A stretch of 64,000 nt of DNA from JBFWVD01 sp050246915. Lineage in GTDB: Bacteria; Actinomycetota; Acidimicrobiia; Acidimicrobiales; Ilumatobacteraceae. The DNA lies in the NCBI GenBank assembly GCA_050246915.1, contig JBFWVD010000010.1, positions 25,722-89,721 of the forward strand, read 5' to 3'. The position numbers and the translations under genes are program-made. Shown in pieces: positions 25,627 to 33,955 of the stretch. Under the pieces are notes generated by a model. The model did no database searches. It saw only the letters and a list, made by a program, of their open reading frames with translations, and was not told the origin of the DNA. Within the stretch, counting starts at the first letter, position 1. Every line of letters starts with the position of its first letter.

Positions 25627-26232
25627 ATGAGTGATGCGGTGAATGTCGATCCCCGAGTGACGCGGACCCGCCAGGCGGTCGTCGCCGCCGTCGCCGAACT
25701 CTTGGCCGAGGAAGGGCCTTCGGCCATTACCCATCAACGCGTGGCGGAACGCGCTGGTGTAGGTCGAGCCACGTTGTACCGGCACTGGCCGCAACCGCTC
25801 GATCTGTTGTTCGACACGCTGGCCGAGGTCGATGAGCCGTTCCTCCACCATGGTGACGGCCCGTTCCGGCCGTGGCTGCTTCGGGAGCTTCGGCGAGCGG
25901 CCGAAGCAATGGATCATCCGGTGTCGGCACAGTTGGTGTCGGTGCTCATCTCGAACCTCGCCATCGACGGTGGCGTCGGCGAGTTCCGCGACCGACTCCT
26001 CGACAAGTCCATCGCTCCATTGGCCGAAGCGATCCAGCGGGCTTCAGCGAGCGGTGAACTGAGAGCTGCGCCTGATCCCGTGGAGCTGTTCTCGGTGCTC
26101 ATCGGGCCGATCATGTTGCGACGTTTCGTGCAGGGACTTGCAGTGCCGCGATCGTTCATCGAGCGTTTGGTCGACCGAGAGCTGGCGCCGTATGTAGCCC
26201 AGGATTCGAAACGAGCCCGAGTCAGTCGGTGA
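25627..26232 (+). CDS. TetR-family transcriptional regulator
   Basis: 201 residues. N-terminal HTH: TRQAVVAAVAELLAEEGPSAITHQRVAERAGVGRATLYRHW, shown here only by its helix 3 core GVGRATLYRHW; the rest is an all-helical ligand domain. ATG 25627 (MSDAVNVDP) chosen over the longer frame that includes the operator region. Likely represses the divergent P450-ferredoxin genes and is released by a pathway ligand. Overlaps the convergent NTF2-like gene by 11 bp. Confidence 0.88.
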   Translation: MSDAVNVDPRVTRTRQAVVAAVAELLAEEGPSAITHQRVAERAGVGRATLYRHWPQPLDLLFDTLAEVDEPFLHHGDGPFRPWLLRELRRAAEAMDHPVSAQLVSVLISNLAIDGGVGEFRDRLLDKSIAPLAEAIQRASASGELRAAPDPVELFSVLIGPIMLRRFVQGLAVPRSFIERLVDRELAPYVAQDSKRARVSR

Positions 26233-26686
26233 TCGGGTCGACCCGGATGCGGGTCAACAACAGCGAGCTGATCCGCCAGAGGCCGTCGGCTTCCTTGCGG
26301 TAGGTCTCGTGATAGTGGCCGTAGCCGCGGATCGACGGAAACGACGACCCTGGCGGTGACGTCACGTAGTCGGTCATGGCCCAGATCCCCGTCGCCGTCG
26401 TCGCGCTGGTGAGGGTCAACTCAGGCATGAAACCCTGGTGCACGCTGACGACGTCCCGCATGGTCTTGGACACTCCACGCACGATGCGGTCCCTGCCCAC
26501 TATGCGCTTCGCATCATCGGGGAAGTACTGCGCCCAGCAATCCTCGGTGAACACATCCGCCCACTCATCCCACTGCTTGAGGTCCATCAGGCGGAAATAG
26601 CGGGCCTTCAGAACGCGCAGCGCTTCGAGTTCCCCGGCGACGACCTCGGCATCGATGAGTGCAGCGTGCTCGTCGTCATTGGTCAT
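26222..26686 (-). CDS. NTF2/SnoaL-like protein
   Basis: 154 residues of the cone-shaped NTF2-like fold: LKARYFRLMDLKQWDEWADVF, then FPDDAKRIVGRDRIVRGV, VHQGFMPELTL and GYGHYHETYRK. Such proteins are often dehydratases, isomerases or small-molecule binders in secondary or steroid metabolism. Start ATG 26686 follows a GGGGGACGA ribosome site. Divergent from a second NTF2-like gene. Confidence 0.85.
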   Translation of the reverse strand: MTNDDEHAALIDAEVVAGELEALRVLKARYFRLMDLKQWDEWADVFTEDCWAQYFPDDAKRIVGRDRIVRGVSKTMRDVVSVHQGFMPELTLTSATTATGIWAMTDYVTSPPGSSFPSIRGYGHYHETYRKEADGLWRISSLLLTRIRVDPITD

Positions 26687-26689
26687 GTT

Positions 26690-26755
26690 TCGTCCCCCGA
26701 ACTGATGTCCAACGCGACCGTAGCGTGTGACACTGGCATGGTCCGTGGGGGACGA
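26690..26755. promoter_or_regulatory. Inverted repeat in divergent NTF2-like promoter region
   Basis: TCGTCCCCC (26690-26698) and GGGGGACGA (26747-26755) are perfect inverse copies flanking the 91-bp gap. The left copy doubles as ribosome site of the minus-strand gene; the right one lies 5' of the plus-strand gene, which has its own AAAAGGGAG site. Confidence 0.3.
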
Positions 26756-26777
26756 GTTGCGCAAAAGGGAGCACGCG

Positions 26778-27188
26778 ATGGGGTCGATCGAGCAGAACAA
26801 GGAACTGGTCCGTCTTTTCATGGACCTGCTGAGCAGCGGCGAGGTCGATGAGGCGTTCACGTACCTGGCCGACGACGCGGAGTGGTTCAGCCTCTCGAGC
26901 CGGACGTTCAATTCCAAGGCGGTCATCCGGTCGAGGCTCCAGCATGTCTACGACAACATGCTGCGGGGACCGATCGTGCAGACCATCATCGCTATGACCG
27001 CTGAGGACGATCGGGTCGCGGTGCAGAGCGAAGGTCGCGCTGAGACCGTCACCGGTGTGCGCTACGACAACCTGTACCACTTCTTGTTCCAGATCAGCGG
27101 CGACAGGATCGGCCGGCTCTGGGAGTACACCGACACGAAGCTGTCCCATGAGGTACTGGTGGCCCCGGCAGCCGGGGCGTTGGGCTAG
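26778..27188 (+). CDS. NTF2/SnoaL-like protein
   Basis: 136 residues, NTF2-like: NKELVRLFMDLLSSGEVDEAFTYLADDAEWFSL, shown by its core SGEVDEAFTYLADDAEW, followed by YDNLYHFLFQISGDRIGRLWEYTDT, the family's C-terminal sheet. Start ATG 26778 (MGSIEQNK) with AAAAGGGAG upstream. Enzymatic role unknown; could be a ketosteroid-isomerase-type or dehydratase fold. Overlaps the convergent oxidoreductase by 4 bp. Confidence 0.83.
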   Translation: MGSIEQNKELVRLFMDLLSSGEVDEAFTYLADDAEWFSLSSRTFNSKAVIRSRLQHVYDNMLRGPIVQTIIAMTAEDDRVAVQSEGRAETVTGVRYDNLYHFLFQISGDRIGRLWEYTDTKLSHEVLVAPAAGALG

Positions 27189-28165
27189 TCCTTCACCTGC
27201 ACCACGACGCGGCCGAGTGCTTTGCGATCGGCGAGGACGCGCATGGCCTCACTTGCCCGTTCCAATGGGAACACCGCCGAGACGTGGGGCTTCAGCTTGC
27301 CGGCGCTCCACCAGGCCATCAGCTCCTCGATGTTGCGCTGATGGCGTGCCGGTTCGCGGGCCACGAACGCGCCCCAGAACACGCCGACGATCTGGCATTC
27401 CTTGAGCAGTACCAGGTTGAGTGGAATGCGGGGGATCGTGCCGGCTGCGAAACCAATGACGAGGAAACGTCCGTTGACGGCCATCGAACGTAGCGCCGGT
27501 TCCGCGTAGTCGCCCCCGACCGCGTCGTAGACGACGTCGGCACCGTGGCCGCCGGTGAGATCCTTGATACGGGTCTTGAGGTCTTCGGTCGCGTAGTTGA
27601 TGGTCATCTCCGCGCCGTGCTTGCGACACAAGGCCAGCTTGTCCTCGGTGGAGGCCACCGCGATGACACGAGCGCCCATGACGGCACCGAGCTCGACCGC
27701 CGCGAGCCCAACACCTCCGGCAGCGCCGAGCACCACCAGGAACTCACCGGGCCTGATGTCGGCCCGGTCGCGCAACGCATGTTGGGAGGTGCCGTGCCCG
27801 TACATGAACCCACAAGCGTGCACCATGTCGATGTCGGACGGGATGGGCACACACACGTTGGCCGCGATCGCCGTCTTGTCGGCGAGACCACCATCGGCCA
27901 GTGCCGCGAACACCCGGTCGCCGACCTTCAGGGTCGACACGCCCGCACCGACAGCACTGATGACGCCAGCCACCTCGGAGCCCGGCGTGAACGGCAATGC
28001 GGGCTTTCGCTGATAGAGGTTCTGGATCGTCAGCACATCGGGGAAGTTCACCGCACACGCATGCACGTCGACGAGGACTTCACCGGGGCCGGCGGTGGGC
28101 TCGGGCACATCGGCCAGCACGAGTGACTCCGGCGGGCCCCAGGCGTGGCATTGGATCGCTCTCAT
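27185..28165 (-). CDS. Quinone oxidoreductase-type MDR protein
   Basis: 326-residue zinc-free medium-chain reductase: CAVNFPDVLTIQNLYQRKP substrate region, GSEVAGVISAVG, and the nucleotide fold GAAGGVGLAAVELG. No structural or catalytic zinc ligands, so an NADPH:quinone oxidoreductase or enoyl reductase. A close paralog is at 55030-56001. It is followed 24 bp upstream by an acyl-CoA dehydrogenase gene on the same strand, likely one operon. Confidence 0.9.
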   Translation of the reverse strand: MRAIQCHAWGPPESLVLADVPEPTAGPGEVLVDVHACAVNFPDVLTIQNLYQRKPALPFTPGSEVAGVISAVGAGVSTLKVGDRVFAALADGGLADKTAIAANVCVPIPSDIDMVHACGFMYGHGTSQHALRDRADIRPGEFLVVLGAAGGVGLAAVELGAVMGARVIAVASTEDKLALCRKHGAEMTINYATEDLKTRIKDLTGGHGADVVYDAVGGDYAEPALRSMAVNGRFLVIGFAAGTIPRIPLNLVLLKECQIVGVFWGAFVAREPARHQRNIEELMAWWSAGKLKPHVSAVFPLERASEAMRVLADRKALGRVVVQVKD

Positions 28166-28188
28166 GTCTGGGACCGTAGCCGGGGAGC

Positions 28189-29361
28189 TCAGCGTGGGAG
28201 GCCGAGGACTCGATCGCCGATGATGTTGTGCTGGATCTGATCGCTCCCGCCGTAGATGGTCTCCGACCTCGACACCAGGAACGACCGCTGGAACTTGTCG
28301 AGCTCGTAGTCAGGCCCGGTGAGCATCGACTCGATCCCGATCAACTGCATCTTCAGCTCCCCGATGCGCTGATGCCAGTGCGATGCGTACAGCTTGCCGA
28401 TGGACGCGACGGGCCCGGGCTCGCGCTTGTCGAGCAACGCCGACAGCAGACGTTCGTTGTTCATGCGCAACACGCCCAGCTCGACATAGGCGCGGGCCAC
28501 CGCATCTCGATTCACCTTGTTCTCGAGCACGCCGGTGGGCTTGACCCGTTTCACCAGATCATCGAGTTCCTGCTCGAAGCGGATCTGGTACGGGAGGAGC
28601 GTGGTGCCGCGCTCGACGCCGAGCGCGCCTTGGGCCACCTTCCAACCTTCGTTGACCGGTCCCATGACCAGATCGGCGCGGGTCTCCGCGTTGTCGAAGA
28701 AGCACTCGCACAACTCGATGCCGCCGGCCATGTTGCGGATGGTGCGGATCTCGACACCGGGTTGATCGACCGGGACGAGCAGCAGCGACAGACCACGATG
28801 CTTTGCCTTTTCGTCGATCGGTGTGGTGCGACAGATCACGTACAACCAGTGGGCCACGTGCGCCGAGCTGGTCCAGATCTTCTGGCCGTTGATGATCCAC
28901 TTGTCCCCGTCGAGCTCGGCCTTGGTTCGCAGGCCGGCCAGATCGGACCCGGCGTTGGGTTCGCTGAACCCCTGCCCCCACAGCTCTTCGACCCCGATGA
29001 TGGGTGGGATGAACCGCAGCTTCTGCTCCTCGGTGCCGAACATGAGCAGCGCAGGTCCGAATAGATCGACCGAGTTTATGGTGGCGATGTAGGGCGCCCG
29101 AGCATTGGCCAACTCGACGTGGAACGTGATCTCCTCGTTCAACGTGGCCGGTCGCCCGCCGTACTCCGTCGGCCAACCCAGCCCGAGCCATCCATCCTTG
29201 GACAACTCCTTGTCCCAGGCCAGTCGGAGATCCCAGCCATAGTCGTCGCACGGGCCGCCCTGGCCGTTGAAGTCCTTGAACTCGCCGACCAAGTGATCGG
29301 CCAACCAGTCGCGGAGCTCGTCGCGAAATGCCAGTTCCGATTCGGTCAGCTGCAGTTCCAC
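28189..29361 (-). CDS. Acyl-CoA dehydrogenase
   Basis: 390 residues with FSEPNAGSDLAGL flavin motif, INGQKIWTSSAHVAHW and C-terminal YGGSDQIQHNIIGDRVLGLPR. GTG 29361 (VELQLTESELAFRDELRDW) is the typical family start; an ATG at 29418 would add 19 unrelated residues and would approach the divergent MFS gene. Fifth acyl-CoA dehydrogenase in the window; 24 bp upstream of the quinone oxidoreductase gene. Confidence 0.9.
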   Translation of the reverse strand: MELQLTESELAFRDELRDWLADHLVGEFKDFNGQGGPCDDYGWDLRLAWDKELSKDGWLGLGWPTEYGGRPATLNEEITFHVELANARAPYIATINSVDLFGPALLMFGTEEQKLRFIPPIIGVEELWGQGFSEPNAGSDLAGLRTKAELDGDKWIINGQKIWTSSAHVAHWLYVICRTTPIDEKAKHRGLSLLLVPVDQPGVEIRTIRNMAGGIELCECFFDNAETRADLVMGPVNEGWKVAQGALGVERGTTLLPYQIRFEQELDDLVKRVKPTGVLENKVNRDAVARAYVELGVLRMNNERLLSALLDKREPGPVASIGKLYASHWHQRIGELKMQLIGIESMLTGPDYELDKFQRSFLVSRSETIYGGSDQIQHNIIGDRVLGLPR

Positions 29362-29482
29362 GGCATCCGAATCTACGCAGTCCGATCGTTCCGGATGTGA
29401 TCGAACGGGCCTGGGCATGCGCTATTGGACGGCGTACAGTCGTGGTGGGCGCTGGGATGCTGGAAGGGGTCGTCGGCGAAAG

Positions 29483-31048
29483 ATGACGGGAAAGCAACCG
29501 ACGGATGCGATGCCGGGTACGTCTGCACCTCGCGCCCCGATGACCTCCCAGATCCGCATCACATTGATCGTCGGCATGTGCGCCGTCTTCTTGGCCGGCT
29601 TGGACCAGACGATCGTGTCGACCGCGCAGCCGACCATCGCCGGTGAGTTGGGCGGCATCGGGAAGATCTCGTGGATCTTCACCGCTTACATGCTCACCAC
29701 CGCCATCGCCACGCCCGTGTTGGCCAAGCTGTCGGACATCTACTCACGGCGGCTCATGATGCAGGTGGGCATCTTCGTGTTCGTGATCGGGTCGGTGGCG
29801 TGCGGCGTGGCGCAGAGCATCGATCAACTCATCGTGGCGCGAGCGGTACAGGGCATTGGCGGTGGCGGCCTGTTCCCCATCGCCATGGCCATGATCGGAG
29901 ATCTCGTTGCACCGCGCGAGCGCGGCCGCTACGTGGCCTGGCTGATGGCGTCGTACACCACCGCTACCGTGCTCGGCCCGACGATCGGCGGTGGCATCGT
30001 CGACAGCGTCGGATGGCGCTGGGCTTTCCTGGTGAACCTGCCCCTCGGAGCGATCGCCCTCGTCATGGCTCAGCGAGCACCCGCCGGTGTTCGAGCAGCC
30101 GGATCCCGTCGCTTCGACGGCATGGGCCTCGCAATGCTCGCGGTGTGCACCACGACGATGCTGCTGGCGCTGCAATGGGGAGGCCGTCAGCACAGTTGGG
30201 GCTCGGTGACCATCGTGGGCCTGTTCACGACTTCGGTGGTGTCGCTCGTCGTGTTGTTGCTGTGGGAGTCGCGAACACCGGAGGCGATCTTGCCCCCGCG
30301 CCTGTTCCGCTCCGGTTTGTTCAGTTCGATGATGGTGGTGTCGGTTGGTGCTGGAGCGCTGCTCGGCCCGGCCTCGTTGCTGTTCCCGATCTTCCTGCAG
30401 TTCGCGGCCGGTCGATCTGCGACGAACTCGGGCATCTTGATGTTGCCGGTCTCGATCGGGACGCTGATCGGATCGACGATTGCCGGACGCTACATAGCGT
30501 CGACGGGCAACTATCGCGGCCTCGCTCGGATCGGCTTCGGTGCTGGTGTCGGCGCGCTGATCTTCCTTTCCATGATGAGCACTGGCATCAACACCGTCGT
30601 GTTGACCGCGCTGATGCTCGTCTATGGCATCGCCATCTCGTTCGGCGGGACGGTGGCATCCACGGTGTCGCAGAGCGCGGTGGCGCCCACCGATCTCGGT
30701 GTCGGCAACGGGGTGAACCTGTTCATCCGCACCTTGAGCGCGTCGTTGTCCGTTGCGATGTCGGGAGCCTTCTTCGACTCGCGTCTCGGAAGCGAGCTCG
30801 ATCGGCGCGTGCCACCAGAGACCTTGGCGACGCTCGGCGACGCGCGCTCACTGGTGCAGACACCCGACGACGTACGTGCCCTCGAGCCCACCGTGTCGCG
30901 CGCGGTCATCGAGTCGATCGCCAGCGGTGTGCGGTTCGCGTTCTTGTTGTTGATCCCCGCCGCGGCCGCAGCGTTCGTCACTGTGATGGTCGTGCGGGCG
31001 CATCCGTTGCGCGACCGGGCACCAGGTGCGGATCCGGTCGAGGTGTGA
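29483..31048 (+). CDS. DHA2-family MFS drug exporter
   Basis: 521 residues, about 14 hydrophobic helices. Helix 1 carries LAGLDQTIVSTAQPTIAGEL (DHA2 signature of EmrB/QacA), then SRRLMMQVGIFVF, RAVQGIGGGGLFPIAMAMIG and motif C GPTIGGGIVDSVGWRWAF. Proton-driven export of toxic or hydrophobic compounds. ATG 29483 (MTGKQPTDAMPG) is used; an upstream ATG at 29417 adds a basic stretch. Convergent with the HDOD gene. Confidence 0.9.
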   Translation: MTGKQPTDAMPGTSAPRAPMTSQIRITLIVGMCAVFLAGLDQTIVSTAQPTIAGELGGIGKISWIFTAYMLTTAIATPVLAKLSDIYSRRLMMQVGIFVFVIGSVACGVAQSIDQLIVARAVQGIGGGGLFPIAMAMIGDLVAPRERGRYVAWLMASYTTATVLGPTIGGGIVDSVGWRWAFLVNLPLGAIALVMAQRAPAGVRAAGSRRFDGMGLAMLAVCTTTMLLALQWGGRQHSWGSVTIVGLFTTSVVSLVVLLLWESRTPEAILPPRLFRSGLFSSMMVVSVGAGALLGPASLLFPIFLQFAAGRSATNSGILMLPVSIGTLIGSTIAGRYIASTGNYRGLARIGFGAGVGALIFLSMMSTGINTVVLTALMLVYGIAISFGGTVASTVSQSAVAPTDLGVGNGVNLFIRTLSASLSVAMSGAFFDSRLGSELDRRVPPETLATLGDARSLVQTPDDVRALEPTVSRAVIESIASGVRFAFLLLIPAAAAAFVTVMVVRAHPLRDRAPGADPVEV

Positions 31049-31075
31049 GCCAGTGCGCGAGCCTGGGCGACGGGC

Positions 31076-31915
31076 TCAGCCGACGAGGATCGATTGCGCC
31101 ATCGATGCGAACTGCTCGAGGGTCTGGGCGCTGAGCGACTCGACGTCGGATTCCTCGAGGTTCACGAGCTTGAGTGCCTGCGACAACTCCATGGTCGGCT
31201 CGCCGAAGCCCGCGTCGAGCGTATCGATGAGGGACTCAGCGGCGATCAGGACACGCGCCAGACGATTGGTCGGCGTCCCGTTGGCCAGATCGTGATGATG
31301 GTCGATGACGGCAGCGACCATGTCGTCGGGGAACTGCAGCGTTCGCAGCACCCGGCCGCTGACCTCGCCGTGGGTGACGCCGAACAGATCGGTCTCGATC
31401 TCGGCGCGTTGGGAGATGGTGAGGTCGACTCGTTGTTGCAGAGCTGTGTAGTCGTCCGCGTACACGCTCGACAGCAGAAGCAAACCGAGATCGTGCACCA
31501 TGCCGGCCGAGAACGCCTCGCCGGCCGGCAGCCGCAGGCGCGTGGCGATCACCTGCTCAGCCGACGCGGTCATCAGCGAGTGGTTCCAGAAGCCTTCGGG
31601 TGTCGAGCCGGTGCTGGATCCTTGGCACACGGCGGCGGCGGCCAGTGAGCGCACGGCGGTGAAACCGACCTTGACAACGGCTTGCGTGGCGTCCGACGCA
31701 GTGTGTCCACCGCAGAACGGCGAGTTGGCGAGGCGCAGCAATCGGGCGAGCAACACGGGGTCCGACTCGATCAGCCGCCCCAGCTGCTTGGCGGACGTCT
31801 CCTCGTTCGACAGCTCGGTGAGTAGGCGCGTCAATACCGCGTTCTGCACCGGAAGTCGTGAGATCGCCCCATCGAGCAGCACAACTCGATCACGGGACGA
31901 GGAGGCTTTGATCAT
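31076..31915 (-). CDS. HDOD-domain signalling protein
   Basis: 279 residues; the HDOD domain covers roughly 15-225: NEETSAKQLGRLIESDPVLLARLLRLANSPF, represented by its core LIESDPVLLARLLRLANS, followed by FSAGMVHDLGLLLLSSVY and VIDHHHD. HDOD proteins lack full HD-phosphodiesterase ligands and act as signalling scaffolds, often in c-di-GMP or stress pathways. ATG 31915 (MIKASSSRD) chosen. Stands alone between the exporter and the arsenic operon. Confidence 0.85.
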   Translation of the reverse strand: MIKASSSRDRVVLLDGAISRLPVQNAVLTRLLTELSNEETSAKQLGRLIESDPVLLARLLRLANSPFCGGHTASDATQAVVKVGFTAVRSLAAAAVCQGSSTGSTPEGFWNHSLMTASAEQVIATRLRLPAGEAFSAGMVHDLGLLLLSSVYADDYTALQQRVDLTISQRAEIETDLFGVTHGEVSGRVLRTLQFPDDMVAAVIDHHHDLANGTPTNRLARVLIAAESLIDTLDAGFGEPTMELSQALKLVNLEESDVESLSAQTLEQFASMAQSILVG

Positions 31916-32044
31916 GTTCCGAACCCGAAGTCCTCTCCGGCGGCGGTGGTGCCGTCTCCGCAACATCGGACGCTGGTCGCTCGGACTGAACCACAACGGG
32001 CCGGGAATCGTGGCGCGCGGTGTCCTTTGATGACATCTGTCCAG

Positions 32045-32482
32045 TCAGGGCGACGTAACGGGCTCGAGCCCGATCAGCTCTTGGAGCAGGACCCGAACCC
32101 GCCGATCGATCTCGTCGCGGATGGGTCGCACCGCGTCGACCCCCTGGCCGGCAGGATCATCGAGCGTCCAATCGAGGTACCGCTTGCCCGGGTAGAGCGG
32201 ACACGTGTCGCCACATCCCATGGTGATGACCACATCTGATGCCTCGACCGCAGCGTCACTCAGCTTCTTCGGGTGAGCACCATTGGCATGCAGATCGATG
32301 CCGATCTCGGCCATGACCGCCACCACGGCCGGGTTCACCGTCTCGGCCGGCGCGGTCCCGGCCGAGCGGACCATGACCTTGTCCCCGCCGTGGTGAGCGA
32401 GCAGCGCAGCGGCCATCTGTGAACGACCGGCGTTGTGCACGCAGACGAACAGGACTTCGGGGCGTTTGGTATGAGCGGTCAC
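32045..32482 (-). CDS. arsC: Arsenate reductase ArsC, LMW-PTP type
   Basis: 145 residues reducing As(V) to As(III). The phosphatase loop CVHNAGR (Cys14-x5-Arg20) and the resolving cysteines Cys90 and Cys94 in MGCGDTCPLYPGKRYLDW identify the thioredoxin- or mycothiol-linked ArsC family. GTG 32482 overlaps the aquaporin stop (GTGA). Last gene of a three-gene arsenic operon; substrate reductase activity is thus present twice in the operon, since the first gene carries a second LMW-PTP domain. Confidence 0.93.
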   Translation of the reverse strand: MTAHTKRPEVLFVCVHNAGRSQMAAALLAHHGGDKVMVRSAGTAPAETVNPAVVAVMAEIGIDLHANGAHPKKLSDAAVEASDVVITMGCGDTCPLYPGKRYLDWTLDDPAGQGVDAVRPIRDEIDRRVRVLLQELIGLEPVTSP

Positions 32483-33201
32483 GTGGACCCTCCCGGCGAC
32501 GAAGGTTCGCCAATCGGTATCTCGGCTGCGCTGCTCGCAGCGCTCGGATAGAGGAAGCTGATGAGAGCGGAGGCGATGACCGCGCCGAGGAGCTGCATGG
32601 CGATGAACATCGGAGCCGACGATGGTTCGATGCCGGCGAAGCTGTCCGACAACGTGCGGGCGATCGTGACCGCCGGATTGGCGAAGCTGGTCGAGGACGT
32701 GAACCAGTACGCACCGCCGATCCAGGAGCCGACGGCGAACGGCACCACTGATGCTCGCCCGGTGCGGACGCAGCCGTGGATGACGAGCAGCAAGCCGATG
32801 GTGGCCACGGCCTCGGACAACCACAGCGCGCTCGAGGACCGTTCGTGGGTGGACCATTTGATGGCGGGGAGTTCGAACATCACGTTCGCCAGGATGGTCC
32901 CGATGCAACCGCCGACGGTTTGCGCGGCGCTGTACAAGAGCACATCGCGAGTGGAGAGCGAACCGAGCAATCGGTCGACGAGCGACACGACGGGGTTGAA
33001 GTGGGCACCGGAGACCGCGCCGAACATGAGGATGAGTCCGATGAGCGCACCTGCCGTTGCCGCCGCGTTCTCGAACAACTGCAGTCCCACGTCGTCGGGC
33101 GAGAGCCGGCTGGCCATGATGCCCGAGCCGACCACGGCGATGATCAAGAACGCGGTGCCCATCGCCTCGGCCAGGAGCCGACGCGCGATATCGGGTGTCA
33201 T
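32479..33201 (-). CDS. Aquaglyceroporin (MIP family), arsenic operon
   Basis: 240 residues, six membrane helices with both half-helix boxes: GAHFNPVVS and FANPAVT. The first box has NPV rather than NPA. In an ars operon such channels (AqpS of Sinorhizobium is the known precedent) let arsenite leave down its gradient in place of an ArsB/Acr3 pump. ATG 33201 overlaps the stop of the arsR-arsC fusion (ATGA), and its own stop overlaps arsC (GTGA), so all three proteins are made coupled. Confidence 0.92.
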   Translation of the reverse strand: MTPDIARRLLAEAMGTAFLIIAVVGSGIMASRLSPDDVGLQLFENAAATAGALIGLILMFGAVSGAHFNPVVSLVDRLLGSLSTRDVLLYSAAQTVGGCIGTILANVMFELPAIKWSTHERSSSALWLSEAVATIGLLLVIHGCVRTGRASVVPFAVGSWIGGAYWFTSSTSFANPAVTIARTLSDSFAGIEPSSAPMFIAMQLLGAVIASALISFLYPSAASSAAEIPIGEPSSPGGST

Positions 33202-33905
33202 GCTGCGGTCCCGGACGTACCCACCAGAGCGCTGATGCGATGGCGCAGTTCGACCATCGTGTCGTCGAAGGCGCGTCGGGTACCGTCCACCACCGGATCG
33301 GGAACCGACCAGTGGAGCCACGACGGATCAGCGTCGATGGCCTCGTGCGCCTGATCGCACACGGTGATCACGATCGATGGGATCTCGGCGATGTCGTCGA
33401 TGGAGCGGGGCACCGCGCGTGACAGATCCAACCCGGCGCGACGAGCAGCGTCGAGAGCTTTGGGATGGACGACGGCCGCAGGTTCGGTGCCCGCCGACTC
33501 AGCCGGCGACTTGGTGATGGACCGCCACAAGACAGCGGCCAGTTGGCTGCGAGCGGAGTTGTGGGTGCAGATGAACAACGCCCGGCCGACCGCCATCGGC
33601 TTGCCGGGAGTGAGCCCATCGAACGCTCCCGGGAGTAGATGCACGTACCGGCGTCGGCCGTCGCCGCTGGAGCGCGATCGCATGATCATGCCGACGGACT
33701 CGAGCACGTCGAGATGATGGGCCAGCAGGTTGGATTCGAGATCGAGCAGTTGGCGCAGCTCGAGGGGGGAGCGATCGGACACCGCCAACTCGTCGATGAG
33801 GGCGAGGCGAACCCGATCGCCGAGAGCGGCGTGTTTGGCGGCGCGCTGGTCGATCCGCGGCACTGAGTGTTCGGCGGAGCGCGCCGACGTTCGGGATCCG
33901 CTCAT
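33198..33905 (-). CDS. ArsR regulator fused to LMW-PTP arsenate reductase
   Basis: 235 residues. N-terminal winged helix (about 20-95: ALGDRVRLALIDELAVSD, LLAHHLDVLESVGMI, RRRYVHLLPG) followed by an LMW-PTP domain from 105, with CTHNSAR (Cys113-x5-Arg119). The only cysteines are Cys113 and Cys183; the winged helix has none, so the usual ArsR cysteine sensor is absent. A combined repressor/reductase is inferred. A perfect 10-bp inverted repeat lies 13 bp upstream. First gene of the operon with aquaglyceroporin and arsC. Confidence 0.9.
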   Translation of the reverse strand: MSGSRTSARSAEHSVPRIDQRAAKHAALGDRVRLALIDELAVSDRSPLELRQLLDLESNLLAHHLDVLESVGMIMRSRSSGDGRRRYVHLLPGAFDGLTPGKPMAVGRALFICTHNSARSQLAAVLWRSITKSPAESAGTEPAAVVHPKALDAARRAGLDLSRAVPRSIDDIAEIPSIVITVCDQAHEAIDADPSWLHWSVPDPVVDGTRRAFDDTMVELRHRISALVGTSGTAA

Positions 33906-33917
33906 GACTCGAAATCT

Positions 33918-33943
33918 ATTGACTCAATGAAGCTTGAGTCAAT
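33918..33943. promoter_or_regulatory. ArsR-type operator
   Basis: ATTGACTCAA, six-base spacer TGAAGC, TTGAGTCAAT: a perfect 10-bp inverted repeat, 13 bp upstream of the arsR-arsC start. The core TCAA-N6-TTGA matches the spacing of known ArsR operators, so autoregulation by the fused protein is expected. Confidence 0.85.
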
Positions 33944-33955
33944 CGTGGCGAGATC

